The position numbers were made by a program, and so were the translations under genes. The notes beneath the pieces are model-generated. The model was not told the origin of the DNA. It was given only the letters and a program-made list of their open reading frames with translations, and did not search any database. From the NCBI RefSeq assembly GCF_024139115.2, contig NC_085140.1, positions 104,792,988 through 104,856,987 of the forward strand: a stretch of 64,000 nt of DNA, read 5' to 3'. This DNA comes from Armigeres subalbatus. Its lineage: Eukaryota > Arthropoda > Insecta > Diptera > Culicidae. Of the stretch, positions 32,400 to 42,419 are shown piece by piece (positions within the stretch are counted from its first letter, which is position 1; the number at the start of each line of letters is the position of its first letter).

Positions 32400-33302
32400 C
32401 TACCGCGAACGGAAAGCGAAAGAGAACGCTGATCAAAAGCCTCGCGTTTTAGCACGGCAATCACCTCTCCTACTCCGCACAGTAGTATGCGCTGCGACTG
32501 CGACTGAGTTGAGACAACCACAAAAGCTCATACAGACTGCTGGCTGTGCTGCTGCCCTGTGGAGTATTGTGGAGAGGAAAAAAACAAGTATTTAGTGTAT
32601 AGGGCAAATAGTGTAGGAAAAACCACGATCGCCGAAGAGGAAGCCTTCTCGCCGTCGTTGTCGTCGACGGACTCCAGTGCTGCTGCTGCTGCTGGAATGG
32701 AATCTAGTTTTGCGTCTATCGATCAAGTCACTGGAGCCGTCGTTGTCCGTCGTCGATCGCGGTGAACCATAGTGAGCCATCTTTTCTATATATACGTTTC
32801 CAGGGTAACCACCAGGTGAAGTGCGATTTGAAAACGTCATCTTCGACCGCAGAGTGATCGCAGTAAACCAGTGCATATGCAGCAGTGATCTATCGAGTGA
32901 TCGAGGAAATTTTGTGTGTGTAAAAGTTGCAGTGCGATTTTCGACCTCAAAGTGCTCAAGTTGGTGCGCAGATTTGGTTGCTTGCAGTGGTGTTGGATTA
33001 AGGTCTAAAGTGTAACTTACGGAAAGTGGAGAGTGTTAGGCCAACAGTAGGCAACAACAGCAACAGAAGAAGCAATCATAGAAGTCACAGTGTTGGAGAA
33101 CTCCGCATACCAACGATCGGTTCATACAAACGTGTGCACATACACATCAGTGCGAAAACATTGTGTTGTGAGCTACTTATTACTCAGTTGGTCGATCACT
33201 CACCACAGAGCAGCCGAGCGCCTCCACCGAGGAAAAATATCAAACACCACACCAAAGCAGAGAGGGAGACGTGTTGTGTGTTTGAAAGTTCGCCGAAGTT
33301 AG
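32400..33302 (+). other. Candidate long 5' untranslated exon of a host gene
   Basis: Unique-looking sequence rich in CAGTGCG/AGTGATCG motifs, GCTGCTGCTGCTGCTG (about 32680) and CAACAGCAACAG. It has no long conserved frame and ends in AAGTTAG|GTAACG, a good donor at 33303. Such composition is common in insect leader exons. The gene's coding exons would lie downstream, beyond long introns, and none is recognised in the window. Inference only. Confidence 0.4.
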
Positions 33303-34020
33303 GTAACGTATCCATATTGCTTGTTGTGATGTCTTTTACACCTTTTCCGTCGTCGTTTCACTTCAGCTCGTTGGTACTTTAAGGAAATTTGTCATCATCA
33401 TATTAAGTCGTGGCTGAACCTTAAAAAAAACCTTCGATAACTGAGTGCTGCTGCTACTGCTGTTGCAGCGGTATGGAAATTGTTTCATTCTTCGAGTGAC
33501 TTCGAGAGCTAATTTGGGTAGGTGTGTGGTCGTGTGTGCAGTTGCGCTGAGGCTTGAACAATTGAAGTCACTGTACTGGTCGGGGTTTCTACTTTGCGCT
33601 GGGAGCCACTTAAGTGACTTCAACAGCCAGTCCTTTGTTTGATTGATGCGTGCGGTTAGGGCAGATTACTCTGGTATCTGCTTGAATAAGCGCGCATTAT
33701 GTATTTTTTTCTGTTTCTCTGATTTATTGATATCTGCATTGACGCATGAGGTGAACAAACTCTTTTTTTTCAGTGAATGATACTTTTTTATATCAAATAC
33801 TGAAATTTTCACTTCAGGCGAGCTTCAGTACAAGACAAAACATTTGCAACTATCCGAAAACAGTTATTAATCTAGGTAAAAGAACACTGTAAAAAATCAA
33901 AATTTATGGCAAAAATTCACTAATTTAATTTATGATGTTTATTAGTGCAGACATAACCATTCTCCACTGGAAGTAGAAATAGAATCTATAATCAAATAAA
34001 ATTTATGTGTGGTCTCGAGC
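33303..34020. other. No recognisable gene
   Basis: Possibly the start of a long intron. Contains CTGCTGCTACTGCTGTTGC near 33448 and otherwise AT-rich DNA. Confidence 0.35.
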
Positions 34021-34105
34021 ACTGATGGAGTTAAGCTGGGGCACGTGACCAACCAAATCGAATATTTTCTCTGAAATTTAATTATTTACGCCAAAATTGT
34101 TCTGA
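34021..34105 (-). repeat. Dispersed repeat, third copy of the 3918-4118 family
   Basis: AGTTAAGCTGGGGCACGTGA, AATCGAATATTTTCTC, TGAAATTTAATTATTTACG. Reverse complement of the units near 4030-4110. Confidence 0.6.
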
Positions 34106-34159
34106 GGAAAAAAATTATTTTCCTACAATTTTGAATAATTTTGAATAATTTGAATTATT

Positions 34160-34815
34160 TGAATAAGTCATTCGGAAATTCCTCTACGAATTCTTTTAGG
34201 AATTTCTTCAGAAATTCTTTAACGGAAGTTCCTTCAGGAATAGGTACAGACGGATTTTTTTTTTAGACCTTCGAAAATTGCTTTTAGAGAAATCCTTCCG
34301 AAATTTCTTAAGAAATATTTTTGGAAATTTCTTTAGCAATTTGTTCGGTTCGAAAATAGATTTATAAATTTCTACGGAAAACATTTTCAGAATTCTCAAG
34401 AAATCCCTTTGGAAGCTCTAAAAAAATTCTTGGAATTCTTTCAAAATTCCCCTCTGGAATTTCTTAGGATTTTCAAGAATTATTTCGATAATTCCAACAG
34501 GAATTCTTTCGATCATTCCTCTGGATTATTTAGCATCTTTTCCAAAGATTCCTTCAGAATTTCCTTTGAGCACTCTTTCGGGAATTTGTTCAGAAAATCA
34601 TTTAGAAATTCTATTAGCAATGGTTCAGAAATTTAATTTAGAAATTCTTTTTAGAATTCTTTAGAAATTCCGTGCGAAATTTTCCAAGAAAAACCCCTTG
34701 AATTCCCGTTGGAAAGTCCTCCGAAAATTCATTTCGGATTTCCTATCTATTAATTTCTGAAATATTTACTACTCCGGAATTTCCTTCAGGAATTCCTTAG
34801 CAATACTATCAAAAA
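34160..34815. repeat. Degenerate AATTTCC/GGAATTC array
   Basis: Dense imperfect GGAATTTC, GAAATTCC and TTCAGAAATTC motifs at roughly 13-30-bp spacing. Non-coding. Confidence 0.75.
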
Positions 34816-34832
34816 TTGAAAATAAGCTGTCC

Positions 34833-36034
34833 GTTGACTTGTTGTGGTGCTTTAACTGAAATGTCTCCTTCATCAAATTTCCTCGGAGCAATGCAAAGGT
34901 TTCGGATATGATCAGAATCGCTAATATTCATTCCTCACTTCTTGACCGAAGACCTTGAGAACAGAACCCTCGAATGACTTATTCTGGCGCAGAATGTGAA
35001 ATGTCTCCTTCTACAGGTTCCCCGAGAACAATCCGTAGGTCCCGAAAGCGGACAAAGTCTTCAATTATACATTCATATCTCGCTTTGATAGTAAACTATG
35101 AAAAAAGAACCGTCGAATGACTAGCTTTGCTGCTAAAACTTAAATGTCCCCTCTACAATCCGTAGATCCCGGAAGCGGTCAAAGCCATAAATGGTCCATT
35201 TTATACTCATACCTCACTTCCTGATAGAGAATCATGGAAAAGGAACCGTCGAATTACCAGTTTTGGCGCTAAAACTGGAATGTTCCCTTCTACGGGTTCC
35301 CCGGGGACAATCCATAAGTCCCGGAAGCGGTCAGAGTCGTCAATGGTCAATTTTATATTCTTACCTCGTTTCGTGATAGAAAACCATGAAAAAAGAACCG
35401 TCGAATGACTAGCTTTGGTGCCAAAACTTAAATGTCCCCTCTACGGGTTCCCCGGGGACAATCCGTAGGTCCTGGAAGCGGTCAACGCCGTTAATGTTCC
35501 ATTTAATATTAATTCCTGATGGAAAACCATGAAAAACGATCCATCAAATGACTAGCTTTGGTGTTAAAACAGAAATGTCCCCTCTACGGTAGAGATGGTC
35601 GGGTTTCACATTTTGTAAATTCCTTTCAAACCCGGACCCGACCCGAACCCGGAATGAAAAATCTTATCAAACCCGAACCCGACCCATACCCGACAATTTT
35701 TGCAGTCTTAAACCCGAGCTGGACCCGAACAATTTTTTTGGCGGAAAACTCAAACTAGATATTTTATATTTCTCATTACACTCAAAAGGATATAGGCCCA
35801 TACAACGAACAAGCCTTAAAATTACCAGAAGCGAATAAAAAAACATGCAATACTTTATTTCTTAAACTAGTACCCGATCAAGACCCGACATTTTATCATC
35901 TCACAAAACCGTACCCGACTCGAACCCGAGATTGTTCTAATTTTCCAAACCCGAACCCGACCCGAACCCGAACACCCGAAACCCGACCATCTCTACTCTA
36001 CGGGTCCCCCGGAGACAATCCGTAGGTCCTGGAA
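34833..36034 (+). repeat. ~145-bp tandem repeat interrupted by a hAT-like element
   Basis: Units begin near 34862, 34999, 35149, 35281, 35431 and 35577 (the CTCCTTC/CCCCTCTAC anchor). They share GGTTCCCCGGGGACAATCCG, TAGGTCCYGGAAGCGGTCA, AAACCATGAAAAAAGAACCG and TCGAATGACTAGCTTTGG. The last unit is split by 35590-35995 and resumes at 36004. Confidence 0.85.
35590..35995. mobile_element. 406-bp hAT-like non-autonomous element with CCCGACCCGAA-rich ends
   Basis: Inverted ends TAGAGATGGTCGGGTTTC at both termini and a perfect 8-bp duplication CTCTACGG (35582-35589, 35996-36003). The subterminal regions carry repeated CCCGAACCCGACCC. The 8-bp TSD and TAGAG ends fit the hAT superfamily; there is no transposase. 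Confidence 0.88.
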
Positions 36035-36037
36035 GCT

Positions 36038-36484
36038 GATGCCGCGTGCACCCCAAATTGACCTCTCTGCGATAGGGTCTATTCGCCAACACACAGAGGA
36101 ACTTGCTGACGCGGTGCCTACGCCTGCCCCAGTCTTGACGAGAACCCCTTTCCGTCCTTGGGCTCGGAACCCGCCCGGTTGACCGACGCCGCGAAAGCGA
36201 CGATACCATGTCGTTATTCGCGTGGCCACTTGTTCGATAAAAGGGTCGGTATGATCCATGAAGCCAATTCCCAACCCTTGGACCACCTCTTATTTGCGCC
36301 TGAACTAGCTATCCTTGAGTCCACGCGCCACCTTCTGTGTAGCTCCGAGACGATTTGGACGATAGCCGATAAAACGGCGTTCCAGCAAACTTCATCTTTA
36401 CACATCCTCCGGACTAGGTTGTCCGGAGTAGTGTCCAGACCACATGTGGCAAGCATGTGGTCACGCATTGCGCGAAAACGTGTT
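36038..36484 (-). mobile_element. R1-type LINE fragment C (ORF2 C-terminus) against the TG core
   Basis: On the minus strand: RFRAMRDHMLATCGLDTTPD, NLVRRMCKDEVCWNAVLSAI, FIEQVATR and the following 3' region, matching 13040-13680. The 5'-truncated end lies directly against TGTGTATGTGTGTGTATGTC of the composite repeat. The 3' tail is missing, cut where the 145-bp array ends. Confidence 0.82.
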
Positions 36485-36486
36485 GA

Positions 36487-37520
36487 TAGTTTGTGTATGT
36501 GTGTGTATGTCTGTGGACAAATAAATCTCACTCATTTTTATGGTACTCATCCTTAACCGATTTGCTGTCAAAAAGTTGCATTCGACGCAGAATCCAGTCC
36601 CATTGTTTCCTATTGAAAATTGGGCTGATCGGATTATGGGATTCAGAGTTATGGTCAAAATACATTTTTTTACATGAAAATTTATTACTCATTTTTTGGC
36701 ACTTATCCTTAACCGATTTGCTGTCATTTTTTGGCACTTATCATGAGTCGATTTGTTCGCAACAAGTTGCATTCGACCCAGAATCCTGTCCCATTATTTC
36801 CTATTGAAAATTGAGCGGATCGGATTATGGGATTCAGAGTTATGGTTGAAATACATTTTTACATGATCATTTCTTACTCAATTTTTGGCACTTATCCTTG
36901 GCCGATTTGCTCACAAGAAGTTGCATTCGACCCAGAATTCTGCCCTATTGTTTCCTATCAAAAATTGGCCAGATCGGACTATGGGCTCAGAACTTATGGC
37001 CAAAATATATTTTGTTATAGAAAAATCGCAAAAAAGTATCACTCATTTTTCAAACACTTTTCCTCACCCGATTCGCTCGCAATCAATTGCATTCGACGCA
37101 GAATGTCCCATTGTTTCCTATTGAAAATTGGTCAGATCGGACTAGGGGCTTAGAAGTTATGGTCAAAATACTATTTATTGTGAAAAAGATGCAAAAAAGT
37201 CTGGCTCACTTTTTTAGCACTTAGACTTTATCTATTCGCTCGCAAAGGATTGCATTCAACGCAGAATCTTGACCCATTGTTTCCCATTTCAGATCAGAAG
37301 TTATGGCGAGAACACCAATTTTAAAACTACAAAACAAAATTACATTTTTTGCACTTATGCTCATCCGATTTGTTTGCAACAAGCTGCGTTCGGCAAGAAA
37401 TTTTATTATGCTTATGAACAAATATGTAAAATAAGACCAATCCACATATTGGTGTTATTTTAGCTTTTTCCAAACCTTTTGAACAAACAAGAAAGGCACC
37501 ATCACCACTAGGTGGATTAA
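36487..37520 (+). repeat. Composite tandem-repeat element, larger array
   Basis: TATG/TG tract, then about six ~160-bp units (GTTGCATTCGACGCAGAATC near 36574, 36765, 36918, 37085 and 37248, degenerate near 37380), closing with CAAGAAAGGCACCATCACCA and CTAGGTGGATTAATCTGGG. Same family as 6236-8680 and 23538-24191. Confidence 0.85.
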
Positions 37521-38260
37521 TCTGGGTTTTGAAATTCCATTAGAAGTTTGATTCGAATTCTTAAGGAAAGTTCTTCCGAAATACCTACGGAAATTGTATA
37601 AGGGAAACCTTACAAAATTCCCTTGGGAGAGTTTCTTTGGAAATTTCTTCATGATTTCTTTTGGAAGTTGATTTGGGAATTCCTGTGGAAATTGTTTTAA
37701 GAATACCTTCAAACTTTTGTTTAGAAATTCCTTCCGAAATTATTTCAGCATTTTTTTTTTGAGAAATCCCTCCAGCAATTTGTTAAGAAATCCCTTCGGA
37801 AGCTCTTGGAAGAAATTCTTGGAATCCCTTCGGAATCCAGGCATTCTTGATTAAATTATTTTTGATGAATTTATGTATCGACAGATACGTATTTCGTTTT
37901 CTACTTCTTCAATATCAAAACACTGAAGAAGTTTTCAAGTAGAGAACGAAATACTTATTTGTCGAAACAAAACTTTATCGTAGTAGCAGTAAATGGAAAG
38001 CAGGAGTTCTTTTAGGATTCCCTTCAAAAATTCCTCCTGAAATTTGATTAGAAATTACTTAAGACCTCCGGATATTTCTTTAAGATTTTTTCAGGAATCT
38101 CTTCAGAAATTCATCCAGAAATTCCAAAAGAAATCATTCGGGGAATTTACTTTACGATTTCTTTCAGCAATTTCATCTGGAAATTCCTTTGAAATTTCAG
38201 ATAGAAACTTCCTTTCGTATTTCAAATTTTCAATAAATTTCCTGGAAATATTTGGAGGAT
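37521..38260. repeat. Degenerate AATTTCC array with a small hairpin
   Basis: GGAATTCC/GAAATTTC motifs as at 34160. An 86-bp foldback at 37879-37964 has arms CGACAGATACGTATTTCGTT and its near-complement, with CTACTT inside. No coding signal. Confidence 0.7.
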
Positions 38261-38682
38261 ATATAATTAGTACGATCACATCGAACACCAAATTTAAACA
38301 TTTATGAATAGTTTAAATAACTGTGTACTTGGAACGGGTACTACTGAAGGGTCGTTTAACGCAAACGATACATGTCAGTGGCTAAACGACAAGGAAAGAG
38401 TGATCGTTAGAGATGCAGCTAGGGGACCTGTACCGGTTTTGGCCATGTTCCTAATTTGGACAATTTTGCGAATAATTCCAAAAATAAAGCAATTCGCGAG
38501 AGTTTTATTAGTTCCAACAAAAGATATATCCCTCGCGATTTAACGCTGCTTCAAACTGATCGATTATTTTGGAAAAATATGTATTTTCCAGGGTTGGCCA
38601 AATTAGGTACTAAGTTGGCCAAAACCGGTGCACTTCCCCTATGTTTCCTTGGTGCGTGTTGTGAAGTACAAGTTCGAGGCAT
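38261..38682. other. No recognisable gene
   Basis: Two overlapping short frames without recognisable similarity. Possibly the 3' part of the LTR-element remnant that follows on the minus strand. Confidence 0.35.
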
Positions 38683-39294
38683 TCAGTGTATGATTCCCGG
38701 AGGGTAAACATCTGCTGGTTCGGATCGGAGTTTTAAAAACCAGAGCAAAAAAAAATTGATGGTGAGGAGTACCACATTGGCGGTGCAACAGCGTCTACGG
38801 CTCATCATTTTGAGCGCTGCAACTCTCACCTCCCTATGTTTTGCTTGTTCAGCAACCGTACTCAAAACTTCCTCAAACAGCTTTGCTTCCGAGTAATCGC
38901 ATTGTCTAGCTGCCAATCCGACTCTTCTGATAAAACACAGAAGAGTCTGATCTGGCTGTTGTGCCATCAAGGTGAGCCTTCGACGCTGAAGCATGACATC
39001 GGAAGTGGATGCGTAGTACTTTTTGAGGCGATAAACTGCATTAGAATAGGGGCGTGTTACTACGTCAAGTGCGTCGCTGGATGTTTCTGTAGCTCGGTAC
39101 ACCTCTAGCAACTTCTGCCCTGCCTTGACTTTGAAAACTATGAACTGTGTCGTCTCATCACTGATGCCTGCCAGAGTCATAGAGTTTGTCAGTAGCTCTT
39201 GCCATGCTTCGAAGTCATGTCTCGAGATATCTTCGCCCTCTGCACTTGCCTTGCATTCCGGGACACTGATAGAAGATACCGATATTTGATTCAT
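38683..39294 (-). mobile_element. LTR-retrotransposon gag remnant (Ty3/gypsy-like)
   Basis: A 203-codon minus-strand frame with FEAWQELLTNSMTLAGISDE, FKVKAGQKLLEVYRAT, PYSNAVYRLKKYYASTSDVM, RRRLTLMAQQPDQTLLCFIR and VAEQAKHREVRVAALKM. This is the helical capsid-type region of Ty3/gypsy gag, which packages element RNA. The expected zinc knuckle, protease and polymerase are absent and the frame drifts at its end. No LTRs were located around it. The start could be the Met at 39294 or further upstream. Confidence 0.6.
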
Positions 39295-39319
39295 TGAGGA
39301 AACGAATCTGGACTATACT

Positions 39320-39960
39320 CTCCCAACAGAATTTCTGGAATAATTCCTGCAGGAATTTTGGAAGTAATTTCGTAAGGTTTTGCTAAAAGGATTTCCTGGA
39401 GGAAGTTTCCAAAGAGGACTAATGTCAAAAGGATTTCCTGACGTGGTTTTCTAAATTATTTCTGGAGGAGTTCTCTGACGAAAACAGATTTCCCAGAACA
39501 TTCCTTAATAAATTTCCGATCAATTACCAAAAGGAAATTCTAAAGAAATTTCTAAAAGAATTCCTTAGAAATTCTCAAAAGATTTCGTAAAGGAATTCTG
39601 CAGGAGCCCCAAAAAAATTTTTGAAAATTTTCTTGGAATTCCTTCTTTGAATTTTCAAAGGAATGTCTTGAGGAATTTCCAAAGGAATTTCAAGGTTTAT
39701 CTCCGAAGTAATTTCCGTAGGATTTTCTGGAGAAATACTCAGTGGAAATTCTGAAAGAGCTCTTGAATGAGTTCGTTCGGAAACTCCCAAGGAAATTTCT
39801 GAAAAATTTCTGCTGCGAACTCCGGAGAAATTACTGGAGAAATTTTCGAGGGAATGGAAATTCTGATAGTATCCGAAGAAATACCTGAAATAATTTCAGA
39901 AAGAGCTCCTATAGGAAGTCCTGGAAGTATTTTGTTGGAAAATGAGAAAAAAATGTTCAA
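39320..39960. repeat. Degenerate AATTTCC array
   Basis: GGAATTTCC/GAAATTCTG motifs throughout. Reading frames here (EIPLEIPQDIPLKIQ-like) are low-complexity artefacts. Confidence 0.72.
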
Positions 39961-40173
39961 GATATTTACGACAAGTTCATATTACATTTATCTATTTCCA
40001 AGTATGCAGAAATTATTGGATGATATACAAACATATACATATTTTTCCAAGGCTGCATCTCATTCCCTGAATTATACTAAAATTTAACTTAAAAGCGATA
40101 ACGAATAACGCTGCTCACACAACTGAAATACTTTTGGCAGACATTGATTTGTTTTTGACTAATGTCTCATCGG

Positions 40174-40563
40174 CAGTATTGTAAAATGTCATTTGCATTC
40201 GTTTGCATATTATTCCCAGAACTTTTTTCAGGAGTTAGCTATCAGCTCCTGAGGTATGGCGAACTTATAGCGCTTAAATGTGCCTACAACTTTGTCTAAC
40301 AAGACATTGCTGTAAATATGTAATCTGAGGCGTGGGAGGCAAAATGTCATTCAAATGACATTATGTCAAATGACACGTGACATTTTGGAGAGTTTTGGCT
40401 TTCCAGCCTCAGATGTTATATTTAGAGTAATGTACCCTTGGACAAAAATACAGCCCTACTCAAGCGTTATGAGTACATCTAAAATAATGAAGTAAATTTG
40501 GCTGCTGAAGAAAGTTATGAACAAATTAGTCAAATGACATGCAGATGACATTTTACAAGCCTG
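40174..40563. mobile_element. 390-bp hAT-like MITE
   Basis: Inverted ends CAGTATTGTAAAATGTCATT and, read on minus, CAGGCTTGTAAAATGTCATC, with a perfect 8-bp duplication CTCATCGG (40166-40173, 40564-40571). Internal AAATGACATTATGTCAAATG palindromes. No coding frame. Confidence 0.9.
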
Positions 40564-40571
40564 CTCATCGG

Positions 40572-41789
40572 TCTTATTGGTGTCTTTGATGTTTTGGTAT
40601 GAAATTATCTCAGAATTGTATTACCAATTTCAATTAATATAATTTGGAAACACGGAAAAATGTATATAAATATCTAATAAACTATATTGGAAATTCTTCT
40701 ATATTCTTGCATTTATTTTAGAATTTTGTCAGAAATTCCTTCGAGAATATCTTCTAGAAACCCACCCACCCAAAATTATTTCGAGAATTCATTCATTTGT
40801 TTACAAAAGCAGATAAGTCGTTTTGAAAATTTTGTCTTGAATTCCCTTATGAAATTATCCTAAAATTTCTATAAGGATTTCAACTAGAAATTTTTTTTTA
40901 CGGGTTTCATGGTACCTGATAATTCCATTCCATTCCAGTCAACATTTTGGTACCTATAACTCTTGATATAGGTTATTATATAAGAACCAACTTAATCGTA
41001 TATAATGCACAGATTGGCTATATACGTACCAAAGTGGAGGCGATATAGGTACATACGAGTTTTATTTTACGATTTTTCCCGACATCAAAAGAACATTATT
41101 ACGATTAAACATTAAAATATAGAAAATAAAAAAAAACTTGTCAGCACCAAGTCTCGAACATACGATCGTCGAATACTCTACCACTGCACCATACTGCACA
41201 TCTTGAAGTGAGATGGATTTTTATTCAACATAAACTACACAATTTATATCTTTACAACTGCTTGAAACGTTTACAAGCCTTTTGGACTGAAGTGGCTTCG
41301 ATTGTATTATGATTCACGTAGACATTTATTCGCACTGATATAGGATATTGCAAGGAATATAAGTCATTACGAGTTTTTAGTCATACAATTACGATTGATT
41401 TTCATTACGGTAAAAATTATTGTATACGATGCATTCTATACAACATTTTTTGACAATAATCTGACAAAGTGATTTAGATTTTTGATGGATGCCAAAGCGA
41501 CTTTAGTTGCTGTTTGTTATACGATATTTGGTTTACTGGGACACTTAAACAGAAGCTTTTGTGCAGTTTTCCAGGACCAGGAGAATTTCTGAAGGAATTA
41601 CTAAGACTCGATGCCCACGTAGCATTTTTTCAACTCTGTGTGCACACGGCGTTAAAAAAATGCAGGTGTGCAACGGGAAAAAGTAGTAACGCAGCGTAAC
41701 CGCACCGATGCAAACCTACGTTATTTTATCGCTGCGTGCACGCAATTAGTGTACGACCCCTAACCCATTTTAACATTTCTAAAGAAAGT
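40572..41789. other. AT-rich DNA with a tRNA-like remnant
   Basis: 41139-41200 on minus reads GGTGCAGTGGTAGAGTATTC, ATGTTCGAGACTTGG, a tRNA-like box A/box B pair without proper stems, probably an old SINE head. Nothing else is supportable. Confidence 0.4.
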
Positions 41790-42190
41790 CACGGAGAAAT
41801 TTCGTAATTGCTCCTTTGGAATTTCTAGACTCCACAGATATTTGAAAGGGAATTCGGAGGAATTTGGAGCAATTACTTCAGGAACTTCTGGAAACAATCA
41901 TGCATGAATCTCCGAAGGAATTATCTGAGAGGCTTCCAGGCGAACTCTCTGGGGAACTTTCGAAAGAATTCCCTGATGAATTCTTGGAGATACTTCCGGA
42001 GAAACTACTGGAGGATCTTGCGGATGAATTCCTAGAGGAACTTTCGGATGAGAACGTTCTGGAGGAATTTCTGAGGTAACTTCCTGAGGAATTCCTGGAG
42101 GAACAACCGGTGGGCTTCCTGAAGGAATGTCCAGAGGAATTTTTGATTGTTTTCCCAACGGGCTCGTTGAGGAACTTCCGAAGAAACTTC
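41790..42190. repeat. Degenerate AATTTCC/GAGGAA array
   Basis: Imperfect GGAATTYCTGGAGGAA units with a rough 15-bp spacing that keeps a frame open (SGELSKEFPDEFLEILPEKL), an artefact of the period. Confidence 0.72.
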
Positions 42191-42291
42191 GGAGAATTTT
42201 TGACGTTTGAAATCAGTTCACGCCGACTCACGCCGCCGCCGCGTTTTGATTACATATGGATTTATTAGCCATTATTTTTAGCGGAAAAAGT

Positions 42292-42344
42292 TTTTTTTAT
42301 TGTCTTTATTAAGAAGAATTTCAGCCCTAGGCTGGCTCGTCTCC
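42292..42344 (-). mobile_element. 53-bp hairpin-tail micro-retroposon with imperfect TSD
   Basis: On minus: GGAGACGAGCCAGCCTAGGG, CTGAAATTCTTCTTAATAAA, GACAATAAAAAAAA. Flanks GCGGAAAAAGT (42281-42291) and GCGAAGAAAGT (42345-42355) differ at two of eleven positions. Confidence 0.7.
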
Positions 42345-42419
42345 GCGAAGAAAGTTATTGCAATGCATTCAACAATGAAAAAACATGTAAAAAATTATGC
42401 AAGGATGCAAATCGCGATT

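Noticed and set aside
38683..39294. Host gene for an Arc-like capsid protein
   Set aside because: The frame is degraded at its C-terminus and lacks gene context; a retrotransposon gag remnant is simpler.
41864..42079. 71-codon acidic frame (ELSKEFPDEFLE-like)
   Set aside because: Low-complexity translation of the AATTTCC/GAGGAA array.
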